DNA of 64,000 nucleotides from Panopea generosa. Taxonomy: Eukaryota; Mollusca; Bivalvia; Adapedonta; Hiatellidae. Made by a program: the position numbers and the translations under genes. Positions 1 to 10,599 of this stretch are shown in pieces; position 1 is the first letter of the stretch; each line of letters opens with the position of its first letter. The stretch lies in NCBI GenBank assembly GCA_029582155.1, contig CM055908.1, forward strand, positions 23,521,757 to 23,585,756. Direction: 5' to 3'. A model generated the notes under the pieces. It ran no database searches. It worked only from the letters and a program-made list of their open reading frames with translations, and was not told the DNA's origin.

Positions 1-1781
1 GTTCGGTCGAAAAATAAAAATACCGGGACACCAGCCAGTATTGAAAAAACGGAATAACTCCACAAATGTTTAAAACTTAACATAAATGGATTGGACTTCT
101 TGAATTCCTCTTCCACTGCCCTCTGTGGTATCCATTTAACATTCAAAGACACATTTGCATAGAGTGCACGACATATACGAACGCAGCCTACTAAAGCTTC
201 TGGTGTAAACTGGATAATGGACGCTAAAGTTTCCAACAATATATATTTGTAATTTTTTTTGTTACACGTCGCAAATTTTGGAAATATTAGAACAATAAAC
301 ATTACAGTGATGATTGAGATATACCTGTACCTGAGGTGGACACTTACGTGAAGAAGAATATACAACAATAATGCCGGTTTCATTATCATTTGTCTTAATG
401 AAGCGTGAGCTATGTATGATGTGACAAAATCCATCTTCGTTTCGGTCCTAAGAATTGTTCTATTAAACTTTGATTTCTGAAACTTCTTTTGCAGCCATCT
501 CATGGGTTTTCCGAATGCGTTTTTCCAGAAGTACATGGCCAACAGGATTTCTCCCCGGTTCCATCTCCTTTCACGAATGCTCCAAGTGACATAGTTGTAG
601 CTTGGCGCTTCTAACAAGTAAGTACTTCCTGCATATAGCGGTTGCAAAAGAGCTGCCTCGAAAGTGTCATGACTCAATACATCAACGGGAACTCTCTCAA
701 TAAGGTACTTCTTGCTACCTATAACATTGTCAATATAAAGTTTGTTCTTTATCAATGCTTTACCAAAATATGCCGATTGGTCGAAAAGGACCATGATAGC
801 GTTTGTCATAGGCTCGTTAATTGACTGTCGTATTGATTCAAGATGCATAAACATTGTGTCATCTACTGAGCAATGGAGTTTAATTGCAGGTTGAATAATA
901 CATCTCTCCGGATATGCTGCGGCAATTTGCAACATATCGAAAACACCACCTCTAGGTACAATTGTATCTGCATCTAAAACTAAAGTATAGTCAAATCCAC
1001 GTCCTAGAATATTTGAAACGTCTTCACATGCAAGAAACATTGGTTTCCCAGGTTTTCTTGCACTTTTCGAGTAGAAAGCCGGATCACAGTAACTAAATGC
1101 CTCGTACTCCCCCTCGGACAACAACATGAGGTCCTGATACTGACCGCATTTCCGCAAAACTCTACTTACTCTGTGGACAACCATAAACTCTTTCGCATAT
1201 TTATCACAGATGTCGTTCAAGTGCTCATTAACGAAAACATCTTTATTTACACCCTCGTATATTTGCCAGACGTTGTGAAAATGCAATGGATCAATTAAAT
1301 CATGTTCACCATTGACAAAAGCAATACCTTCCCTATATAACTCATCATATAAAACTGTTCGATATATGTCCCTTACTTTTAATTCATATTTCTTCAGCTC
1401 TTCGTCTCGAGTAGCACTTACTAAAACTGCTGAAATATTTGGACTTAAATTCCCGATAAATCCAATGTACATACTATCAAAACATTCCAAGATATCACTT
1501 TGTCCTGTGGCCAGTAAATTATAATTTAGAACCGCGGTCAATTTATCACTAGGTGCACGCTTATTTTCTAATCTTCTGCCTTGATATATAAAAGTAGCTA
1601 TAGTTTGAACAGGTAATTCGAGGATGGAACCTTGTATTACTCCAAGTACTAATACTATGAAGCAACCGTTTACAATATCAGTTTTGGACCAGTCAATATT
1701 AATGATATTTAGAACAACACAAATAAAACCCAGTAAAATCCAACATGAAAAGTATAAGTAAACACGCACGTTTGTTCCCAT
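1..1781 (-). CDS. OpgH/MdoH-like membrane glycosyltransferase, GT2 family (partial, runs off left edge)
   Basis: Reading the minus strand from ATG at 1781-1779 gives 593 codons without a stop up to the window edge, with no intron. Two hydrophobic segments lie near residues 6-25 and 38-60. A GT-A fold follows with VLDAD (acidic DxD at 270-272), LSHD then EAALL (general-base Asp 372) and RERRW (the Q/RxxRW-type site, residues 405-407). More membrane segments follow around residues 450-480 and near the open end. The pairing of LSHDxxEAALL with RxRRW is the signature I know from bacterial osmoregulated periplasmic glucan synthases (OpgH/MdoH); chitin, cellulose and hyaluronan synthases use QxxRW with ED/TED instead. 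It probably polymerises or transfers a nucleotide-sugar-derived hexose at a membrane; substrate unknown. The lack of introns contrasts with the spliced genes downstream. OpgH-like identity is likely; GT2 is near certain. Confidence 0.85.
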   Translation of the reverse strand, partial: MGTNVRVYLYFSCWILLGFICVVLNIINIDWSKTDIVNGCFIVLVLGVIQGSILELPVQTIATFIYQGRRLENKRAPSDKLTAVLNYNLLATGQSDILECFDSMYIGFIGNLSPNISAVLVSATRDEELKKYELKVRDIYRTVLYDELYREGIAFVNGEHDLIDPLHFHNVWQIYEGVNKDVFVNEHLNDICDKYAKEFMVVHRVSRVLRKCGQYQDLMLLSEGEYEAFSYCDPAFYSKSARKPGKPMFLACEDVSNILGRGFDYTLVLDADTIVPRGGVFDMLQIAAAYPERCIIQPAIKLHCSVDDTMFMHLESIRQSINEPMTNAIMVLFDQSAYFGKALIKNKLYIDNVIGSKKYLIERVPVDVLSHDTFEAALLQPLYAGSTYLLEAPSYNYVTWSIRERRWNRGEILLAMYFWKNAFGKPMRWLQKKFQKSKFNRTILRTETKMDFVTSYIAHASLRQMIMKPALLLYILLHVSVHLRYRYISIITVMFIVLIFPKFATCNKKNYKYILLETLASIIQFTPEALVGCVRICRALYANVSLNVKWIPQRAVEEEFKKSNPFMLSFKHLWSYSVFSILAGVPVFLFFDR

Positions 1782-3430
1782 TGTTATCAGTCAAAAACAT
1801 AGTTTGTCTACTTATTTTCTCATTAAGTTGTTAATATATATCACCGCCAATTTACTTTTCATCTCTGCCGATGGTACGTATACAGGTTTCACGTAATTTT
1901 CAGCTGTAACACTAACTTGAAGCGTTTAAGCGCAATCAAAATGACAAACAGGTAAATACTTAATAAACAAGATAAATGTTAATAAGGTGTAAATTTATAA
2001 CCATAAAATAATTTCAAATAAAACATTATTTAAGACTGTTTCTTAATGTACGACGGCACAAATCATTGTAATTTACGACCACAAATACGTGTCTGTGGTC
2101 ACAGTCATGTATAGTTTAAGTTAGTGTATGCTTATTTTATAAGTTCGATTGCAAACAATGCTCAAAAATTATATGGGCCGGTCTCGATTTCGCTTCCTGG
2201 ATAGAACCAATACTGAGTTGTTTTGGAGGTATCTGGTCAAGCTGGGGATCGAACCGCAACCTCGGGCGCCAGCACTTTATCCAACACCAACACTTTATCC
2301 ACTACACTACTGCCCCGTTTAAACTTAGGTAAATGTTCTTATAGCATTTAGATTGAAGCAGTTGTTATCTCACATAAGTCTCAACACTTTCTCTGTTGAT
2401 TCCAACTTGAAGAAAACAATATGAACAGTTAAGTTAATTCGTGAATTGTGCAATTCTATGAAAAGCCAGGCACACATCCACGTAGATTTCGATAAACCTA
2501 ATCCTGGATAATTTGTATTCTCTCAAGTCAGCCGTCTCTTACAATTTTCTCTATTTTGAGTTAAAAACGTTACTGTTTCAATTGCGCTTAACATGACTAT
2601 AACTCATTATAGTCCAATACATTCCCCGACCTTAGTTTAAACAATATTTATTCGTTTTCAACATATTTTATATAAATATATTCAAATATACAGCGGTACA
2701 TAACAATAGAATTGAGAAGAAAGCTATTTCTAGCTTATACAAAGTCCTTTTCTCAATATCTTGCAAGGACTATACAATGGTGTTACAAATGCAATGAAAA
2801 CAAATTAATTACTAGACAAACGGATTATAAGCCCCGACCTTAAGGGAGGTATACTAGTATAGCATATCCAAAAATATCACCAAGTTACATGCATTTGGAA
2901 TTTACAGTGTAATATGCATGCAGTACAATATAAATAACACACCTGTTGATAAAAGTTATTAACGACCAGTAAACCATTAATAACGCTTGCAGATGTCATA
3001 TTCGCATATAATTTATATTTATTATTTTATAATAAAACATTGTTCACTCTTCCAACCACTAAAAAACAAATGTGTTCATCTGAAGAATTTTTCAAAGTGG
3101 TGATTAATAAAACAATACAAGATGTATGCAATTTCAAGTAATTGAGCAAGTTCATTTCGTTTCATCAAACTGTATGCAAGTTTGTATTACTATACAATAT
3201 AAGGGATCTTCAGATAAGTAAACCATGTCCTTTTAAAGTCCGTGTGATGAAACTGAGTAGTGTATAATATTGATCATGGTGGTAATATTCAAAAATAGTC
3301 ATATTCCCTCGAGTTATCCGCTGTAAACCTGTTATATAAAATATAAAATAAACTAGATATCAATATTAAGTGTGTTATACTACTGTCCGTCCCGATAGCG
3401 TAAATGGTAACGGTTTGGGCTGTCAATCCA
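1782..3430. other. Intergenic, AT-rich; upstream of the glycosyltransferase
   Basis: No coding sequence recognised on either strand apart from the SINE near 2.2 kb. A short tRNA-like head (GTAAATGGTAACGG, then GCGAATCCAA) lies around 3390-3445, directly before the LINE fragment. No TATA box convincing enough to call was seen upstream of the ATG at 1781. Confidence 0.5.
2175..2322 (-). repeat. tRNA-derived SINE (family A)
   Basis: On the minus strand the element starts with a tRNA-like head (GTGTAGTGGATAAAGTG, an A-box) and continues to a B-box GGTTCGATCC (complement at 2247-2256), then a non-tRNA body. A second member with the same order lies on the plus strand at 41070-41235. A short internal duplication of the ACTTTATCCA region is visible in the head. 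Confidence 0.6.
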
Positions 3431-3431
3431 A

Positions 3432-4900
3432 ATGTCGCGAATCCAAGCCGTATCTACATTGAATCTGATGAATATGAGCCCTCAGAAGGCTTCTGGACCA
3501 TATATGATTCCAGCAAGACTCCTTAAAGATCTAGCTACAGACATTGCTCCATTCCTAGCTGCCATCTACAAAATATGCATAGCAGTTCGACAATACCCAG
3601 ACAAATGGAAGTTAGCCAACGTTACGGCAATCTTCAAGAAATGGGATAGATATAAGGCCAGTAACTACCGACCAGTCTACCTCACCTGTTTATGCTGCAA
3701 GGTGCTTGAACATATTATTGTTTGTAACATCATGAAGCACTTGGAACTACACCTGACAAGGCACCAGTAGTAAGCGAAGTACCCCAGGGAAGTGTACTAG
3801 GCCTGTACTTTTCTTGCTCTTCATTAATGATCTACCAGACTGCGTTCACTCCAAGACTAGACTTTTTGCAGATGACTGCATTACCTACAGAAAGATTTAA
3901 TCACAGGTCAGATTGCGATGTCCTGCAAAAAGACCTCCAAGAGTTGGCAAAATGGGAAGCAACATGGGTTATGGACTTTCACCCAGAGAAGTGTAGCATC
4001 CTTCGGGTACATAGGAAAAGGAAAACACTTATCTCTGACTACAAGCTCAAAGGACATACCCTAACCAGAGAGGAGACCTCGAGGTACTTGGGTGTAGAGC
4101 TGTCGTCAAACATATCCTGGAAGATGAATATTATACACAAGACTGTGAAAAAAGCAAACAGTTTACTTGTCTTCTTACGCAGAAATCTACGCATCAGTAA
4201 TGAGGCAACAACGGCCTCGGCATACTTTTCATCGGTACGACCAACACTAGAATACTGCATCTCAGTCTGGTGCCCGTATACACAAGACCTGGTACGACAG
4301 CGTGAGGCGGTACAAAGAAGAACTGCAAGATACACCACAAACAGATACAGGAACACTAACAGTGTAACATTTATGCCGGACCATCTGAAGTGGGATACAC
4401 TTGAGACACGGCGCACCAAAGCCCAGGCTACAATGCTCTACAAGATTGTGCCTCAGATTATCTACTACCAGCTTCCAACAGAACTAGATCAGACCACCAT
4501 AAGAAGTACAGACTACTTGGTTCCTCTACCGACTACTACAAGTACAGCTTTTTCCCTCGAACCATATCTGTTTGGAATTGTTTACCAGCCACAGTAGCTG
4601 AGGCCCGATCCTTGGTATCGTTCAAGAAGGGGTTAAACTCTCTCTCTTTCTAAGAACATATACAACGACTGTAAGTAAGTCCAATGAAGTTGCAGAGCTG
4701 TGCCGGTTGAGATTTAATCTCTCTGCCGCCAGAGGTTTGTGATCAAGGATGGAAATCGTAGTGTACACTTGTTCTTCTTTCCTCAACCTATACTTCTACT
4801 TTTCTAATTTCTATATAATTTCCTTTTCTAACGTTTACGCACCTTTACATAATAATCAAGTGTGAATGAAGTGACGTATTATATAGATGTAGATGTAAGA
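3432..4900 (+). mobile_element. Non-LTR retrotransposon (Jockey/CR1-like) reverse transcriptase remnant
   Basis: The first frame (3432-3770) holds the RT fingers: KASGP, IPARLLKDLA, FKK and NYRPVYLT followed by CKVLEHII. The sequence then jumps directly to VPQGSVLG at about 3780, so roughly the centre of the RT domain is deleted. The catalytic FADD box is readable at 3865-3876 but in a different frame from the long downstream reading (3827-4597), which holds the palm end and thumb (WEATWVMDFHPEKC, YLGVEL, RPTLEYCISVW, QRRTARY). A 3' untranslated part ends near 4900 in short TAGATG-like units. The internal deletion and frameshifts mean it is dead. Confidence 0.88.
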
Positions 4901-5089
4901 TATTTTTCAGCTCAGCAATTTAACTTTACATAACGGTATCAAAGTTTATTGTTTAAACTTGTTTTAATATATCTTGCTAATTACATATTTTTTCATTTTT
5001 TTATATTTTGTCGTGAGATGTTTTTTATCTATATCATTTATCTGTTAATGTTATAATGTCAATACAAATATCCTTTTAACAAATTTCAT

Positions 5090-6259
5090 CAGCAGTGTCG
5101 GTAGTTTCCCCACCCTCAGATGCCGTGTCAGTGGCTTCGTCATCATCGGTGCTGACGTCAGTGTTGAAATCAAAGATTCTCTTTTGCGATAGCATTCACG
5201 CAGTACGCTGCCTCATTCTTGGTGACTCGTTCACAGCATGATGCCCATAATTCTGGAGTGATAGATTGGATGTCTATTAACCTCTTCACGTCTGTTAACT
5301 TGAATTTAAGATTTAGTCTACCGATGAATTCAGCAAAGGTTAAATAGCATGAACAATGGTGGATGGTAAAAAAACTGCACAATGTGCAAACGCTTCCGCC
5401 TCCTGTGGAAAGAAATGTGAAGAAATATTTCTGATATCAAAAGTCCTGCAAAAATGCCTGTCCGGATCAGCCTGCGGGAAATTGCAGACTGGCCTGGGCC
5501 TTTACGCAAGCGTCCGAGTGCCCATTTTCGTGTGGTGCGGTTTATTTACTAGCTACTTTTTGGATTTGACCATATCACTTCAATAGGGTTAAGTTCAGCA
5601 TGGCAGGGCGGCAACTAAGTCGCTACATGTCCATGTTCCTTGAGAATCTGGTCAATGGTGTAAGTTGGATTAGGCTTTTTTATCTTACACAGCTATAGTA
5701 GTTCAATCTTCAACATGTCGTCCGACAACGTAGCCAGGTTTGGATATCAGCTTCTCTGCAGGACTGTTTCGGACATGTGTCAATCTAAAATAAGAGTGTG
5801 TGTGGTTAGTAAAAATAAATACAAAAAATAAAACAAACTATAATAAAATCTCCGTCTGTATGTTTATATTATATTATGTTATTGGCTTAATATATGTATC
5901 GGTCCTATAAATATATTTGTTCGTTTGTTAATTTTGTTTCACACTACATCAGAAAAGGTGAAACGTGCAGGTCAAGAGAAACCTCCATGGATGCTTCGTA
6001 CGTTGTGAATGATAGTTACCGGAATGGTGTGATAGGCGGCGTTATTTAGGACTTGTAAACTGTTTGCAGGAAGGTTAGGAATAAGCATCACTTCGTGAAG
6101 TTTTCGGAGTTTATATCCGTATGGTAATCCCCCGATGTAGATTTTAATTTGAATACCAGCAGAGCGCCTGGCACAAACCCATTCCTGCTTCCGGCATGAA
6201 CTACTATCATCATCCTTTTCTGAAAGTGCACGATTTACACAAGGATCTCGAGCTTTCAT
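5090..6259 (-). pseudogene. Decayed DDE transposase, IS630/Tc1-like (DDE_3) type
   Basis: Three collinear pieces of one transposase are readable on the minus strand. At 6259-5980 comes LPANSLQVLNNAAYH, matching the family's LPxNSVIVxDNAxYH block that carries the second catalytic Asp, here changed to Asn. At about 5650-5540 comes LPPCHAELNPIEVIW, the family's LPPYHxELNPIE block with the last acidic residue. At 5380-5090 comes DVKRLI...SITPELWASCCERV, then an acidic tail rich in D, E and T. Stops and frame changes separate the pieces, and an AT-rich stretch at 5790-5940 may be an insertion or old intron. Family assignment is from remembered consensus. Confidence 0.75.
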
Positions 6260-7190
6260 TGTCCCAAATTAGTAGTGTAATATAATAATAAGATATATCT
6301 CTGTTTTTAGTATTCATGTCCTCATATGTAAGTGTGCATATTAATAAAACATTGTTAGTTACTTTCCAAAACGTTTTTCTTTTTTTTTTTTCAAAAATAA
6401 TTGTATTTTATCAATTAGGTATTTGTTTCAACGGACTGTAGTATATAGTATAATATACTTAATATTGATATCTAGTTTATTTTATAATTTATATAACAGA
6501 TGAATATGTTATCATACTACAAAACACCCTTACTACGGAAGGTTCCATCTAAAATAGAATGACGTAGTTTTAAAAGAACGTATTTGGTTTAAAGCTTAAA
6601 CTATGCACAGCATTTACTAATAAAGCGCAAACAATGACAGTCCAATGCTAGTTACAATATCATGAATGAAAGCACGTTAAGCACGTGCAAATGAGAAAAA
6701 TTCTCCCAACCTTGAGTAAATAGGTAGTGAATTTACACAAGCCCACCTACATGGATAAAAATGCTCAACATAAATCAACTCTGATCAGCTGCCACCGAAT
6801 AAACTTGTAAATCGTGTCCATGGTTTTAATGTACAAGATGCATTTGCATTGCAAATTATATTTGTTTTGATATAAACATTATGAGGTAATTTGATTAAAA
6901 ACAATCGTTAAAAGATTGTTAAGAATCCTGTAACTATTACATTGAGTCAATTAGCATTAATTGAATATTGAAAATTATTAAAAACATTTAATTAATAACT
7001 ATCATATTGATGCTTATAAAGAGTAAATGTATATATGTATTATGTTTCCTCTCTGTATGTTTTTGTAAACCGCCTAGGTCAAGGCAATAAACATGTATAG
7101 TTTAAATCTTTAGTATTTAAGAAGTATTTAAAGCCATATTGATCATAAACTGTAAAGAAATGTCATACCATAATGAGACATAACAGGTCA
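6260..7190. other. AT-rich, no gene seen
   Basis: Only short spurious reading frames. A poly-T run lies at about 6377-6391. No tRNA, no tandem repeat and no recognisable mobile-element termini. Confidence 0.5.
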
Positions 7191-7810
7191 GCGTGGATTT
7201 CAGAAGGCAAGTGACAAAACTCACGTTTATTTGCAATTGATAAAAAGTCGAAAGCTGAATTATGACGGACACTAAGACAGGTCGCATCTGAATTTGAAAG
7301 AGAAGAATTTGAAGGAATTGACAAACTAGCAAAGTTAGATCAAAAAGGGTTTTGGAAAATTATTAACTGAAGAAAATCTAAAATAAATGTTTACAAAGAA
7401 CAATGAAATGGTTTTAGGGTACATTAGCAAGTACTCATAATGAGATTGTCGAAAGCTGGAGAGTATACTTTGCAGAACTATATAGGTCTTCAGAATCGGA
7501 TATATGCGATAATAAATTTAGACAGCAAGTTGATGAAAATGTTAAACTGTTTGTAGCCAAGGACTTGGATGATTCTGACTCAAAGTTCTCAAAGCTAACA
7601 AAAGCTTTATTGGTCCAAGAATTACAGAAAATAATATATGAACTTCCTGTGGGGAATATTTCGTCTGTAGACAACATAACACATGTTCATATCAAATATG
7701 GTGGCATCTCCAAATGCCTCAGTCGATTGTTTAATGAACTATTAAAGCAGGAACTTGTGCCAATAAAAAATCAGGGCTATTTCTCTGCTGCCTGTTATAT
7801 TAACATTTTT
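7190..7810 (+). mobile_element. LINE fragment: endonuclease-RT linker and RT N-terminus
   Basis: Broken frames read in LINE order: an EFEREEFEGI-like linker, then EIVESWRVYFAELYRSSE, then IIYELPVGNISSVDNIT and HIKYGGISKCLSRLFNELL. These correspond to the I..LP.GKA.G.D.I..EHLKYGG...LFN block that opens many non-LTR RT domains. The invariant G-D of that block is degraded and stop codons interrupt the linker. Nothing of the catalytic palm remains. It differs from the element at 3.4-4.9 kb. Confidence 0.7.
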
Positions 7811-7943
7811 CCATTAACCACATAGTTATGCAAATAAACAATTGAATTATATATGATGTGTGAGAATAATGCGCACGTTTTAAATCGGCAATTAACATTA
7901 ACAAAATGTTAATTCAACGCAGAGCGTCCTTATTGTAAGTAGA

Positions 7944-8186
7944 TATACTGAACGGAACAGCTACCCCGCCATTTTTGTATTTCCAGTATATTTGTCAAAA
8001 CATGGTGTGGCGCTATTAAATTGTATATGCGCATTAAAAGATAAGTATGCATTTTCACATAGCCTAAATGATATTTCTTATTCAAATCCAAATTTCAAAG
8101 AAATTGCTTTGATATGTTTTTGGAAAATGCGTAGAATGTCAGGTACACAAATGTCAGGTGGCTGGCTAGCTGCTCCGTTCGGTATA
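7944..8186. mobile_element. TA-flanked MITE, copy 1
   Basis: About 240 bp bounded by inverted termini: left TATACTGAACGGAACAGCTA then CCCCGCCA; right (reverse complement) TATACCGAACGGAGCAGCTA then GCCAGCCA. The interior is AT-rich and non-coding. A second copy with the same termini lies at 31351-31949. TA at both ends suggests mobilisation by a Tc1/mariner-type transposase (inference). Confidence 0.8.
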
Positions 8187-8514
8187 TGTTATAAAAGATA
8201 CATAATTATGATTAATTTAATTGCAAACAGTACAATGTAAATAGGAAAATAAAAACAACCCGCCCAGTAGGCTATAACTCACATGTAATTATAGAATAGA
8301 TACATCATACGAAAGCATAGAAAAATAAACAGTGTATTAGGTCACTAATGAGCTCCATATGAATTAACGAGTTAAGTGATGATAAAACATAGATTGAAGC
8401 TTTTCTTTAATTATATAATAGATGTTCTTATATTCATATCAGCGCATGTGTGAATGAACTCAATTAAGAGTTCAATAAATACATGTATTAATGGCCGTCG
8501 ATTATTTTGTGCGA

Positions 8515-9592
8515 TTGTCACTTCTTCTGTATAAATAAACTGTCCATATTATCAGTATCTAAGCATACTACGATTTTGTTCTGTTATGGGCCTATGTTCT
8601 TCTGTTTAAATAAACTGTCCATATTATCAGTATCTAAGTATGCTATGATTTTGTTTTGTTATGGGTGCTATGTTCTTCTGTATAAATAAACTTTCCATAT
8701 TATCAGTATCTAAGCATGGTATGATTTTGTTCTGTTATGGGGGCTGTGTTCTTCTGTATAAATAAACTGTCCATATTATCAGTATCAAAGAATGCTATGA
8801 TTTTGTTCTGTTATGGGAACTATGTTCTTCTGTAAAAACAAAATGTCCGTATTATCAGTATCTAAGCATGCTATGCTTTTATTCTGTTATGGGTGCTATG
8901 TTCTTCTGTATAAATAAACTGTCCATATTATCAGTATCTAAGCATGCTATGATCTTTTTCTGTTATGGGGGCTGTGTTCTTCTGTATAAATAAACTGTCC
9001 ATATTATCAGTATCTAAGAATGCTACGATTTTGTTCTGTTATGGGTGCTATGTTCTTCTGTATAAATAAACTGTCCGTATTATCAGCATCTAAGCATGCT
9101 AAGATTTTGTTCTGTTATGGGGGCTATGTTCTTCTGTATAAATAAACTGTCCGTATTATCAGTATCTAAGAATGCTATGATTTTGTTCTGTTATGGGGGC
9201 TATGTTCTTCTGTATAAATAAACTGTCCGTATTACCAGTATCTAAGCATGCTACGATTTTGTTCTGTTATGGGGGCTGTGTTCTTCTGTATAAATAAACT
9301 GTCCATATTATCACTATCAAAGCATACTACGATTTTGTTCTGTTATGGGGGCTGTGTTCTTCTGTATAAATAAACTGTCCATATTATCAGTATCTAAGCA
9401 TGCTACGATTTTGTTCTGTTATTGGGGCTATGTTCTTCTGTATAAATAAACTGTCCATATTATCAGTATCTAAGAATGCTATGATTTTGTTCTGTTATGG
9501 GGGCTATGTTCTTCTGTATAAGTAAACTGTCCATATTATCAGTATCTAAGCATGCTACGATTTTGTTCTGTTATGGGGGCTGTGTTCTCTGA
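8515..9592. repeat. 76-bp tandem array, about 14 copies
   Basis: Each unit contains TTCTTCTGTATAAATAAACT, then GTCCATATTATCAGTATCTAAG, then GATTTTGTTCTGTTATGGGG. Period is about 76 bp, with point differences but few indels. The final unit is cut short at TGTTCTCTGAGATC. No coding sense was found. Confidence 0.92.
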
Positions 9593-10335
9593 GATCAACG
9601 TTTTCTCTTTTGCGTATTGTTTTACCTTTCAAGAATGTGAAATCTACTACACGTCACAATCTGGTATAGCAAAATTACATTGTTCCAAAATAATCAGAAC
9701 AGAACTGTTTTGTCTTAAAACTTAACCTAACCATACTCTTCTACTGTACAAAATTTGCTTTGAAAAAGAACGCCGCAAGATCTTCTTGTGCATATTGTTA
9801 TTCAAGTAATTCAAACCAAGTATTTACTTGAATTATTTATGTATCATTAGGTTAAATGTACTACTTCAAATATTTGCTCATTAGCCACATAACTCTTGTT
9901 TAATTGTATCAGTTATCTCTAATGACTTAATGATATCAATTAACCAATTACATCAACAGCAGGCCAAACACCACTTAACGGTGAATATCTACTTATACGG
10001 GTCTCCTTGAAAAATGATTACCGAAGGATAGGTATATATTTTATCTTTATTTCAGTCTCATCTATGTAAAACGCAATAATAATTATAGCATCAAATCATA
10101 CCATATATGTATATAGCCATTGAATTATATGAATTTCAAGAGACTATCACACAATGCAATAGGTATGGAGTCAAACACAACACTTCTCATAACGATTTTA
10201 CACGTGCGTTTTATATACCAATATAAGTTAGTGTTTGCTGCTACAAAATTTAATATGGTGGGATAATATTTTATTTTAATAAGCACAACAATAATACACT
10301 TCTCACTTTTAATATAATGTTACACCTAACATTGT
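9593..10335. other. AT-rich, no gene seen
   Basis: No coding, RNA or repeat feature recognised between the 76-bp array and the SINE at 10.3 kb. Confidence 0.5.
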
Positions 10336-10339
10336 TGGA

Positions 10340-10505
10340 CATTTCCATTGTAATAAACCTTTCGAATCAGCGGTGAGAAACGAATGGTAATGAGACTCAT
10401 TGTCGTATATCAAGTATCACGGATACTGTTGCCAGGCGGGGATTAGAACTCACGACCCCTGGATTGATGGTCAGACGAGCTGCCGACTGAGCTAATTGCG
10501 CCCGG
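10340..10505 (-). repeat. tRNA-derived SINE (family C), truncated
   Basis: Minus-strand tRNA-like head beginning GGGCGCAATTAGCTCAGTCG, with a B-box-like end near CCCGCCTGG, followed by the body TATACGACAATGAGTCTCAT and a CTCACCGCTGATTC block. The same order occurs at 34010-34310 (minus) and 41357-41665 (plus), both of which extend further 3'. Confidence 0.7.
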
Positions 10506-10558
10506 TTTTAGAATAGTTAAAGGTGAAAACGTGTTTAAGGGTCACGTAGCCTCACTCA

Positions 10559-10563
10559 CCCCC

Positions 10564-10594
<31 letters not shown>

Positions 10595-10598
10595 ACCT
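10559..10598. repeat. Simple repeat (C)n(AC)n
   Basis: A run of about 20 C directly followed by an AC dinucleotide run. Confidence 0.95.
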
Positions 10599-10599
10599 C

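Noticed and set aside
1..1781. Bacterial contamination of the assembly
   Set aside because: The gene is continuous with AT-rich DNA carrying tRNA-derived SINEs and LINEs and shows no neighbouring bacterial genes or ribosome-binding site; still, only one edge is visible.
4039..4419. 126-codon minus-strand frame
   Set aside because: Shadow of the LINE reverse transcriptase read on the plus strand.
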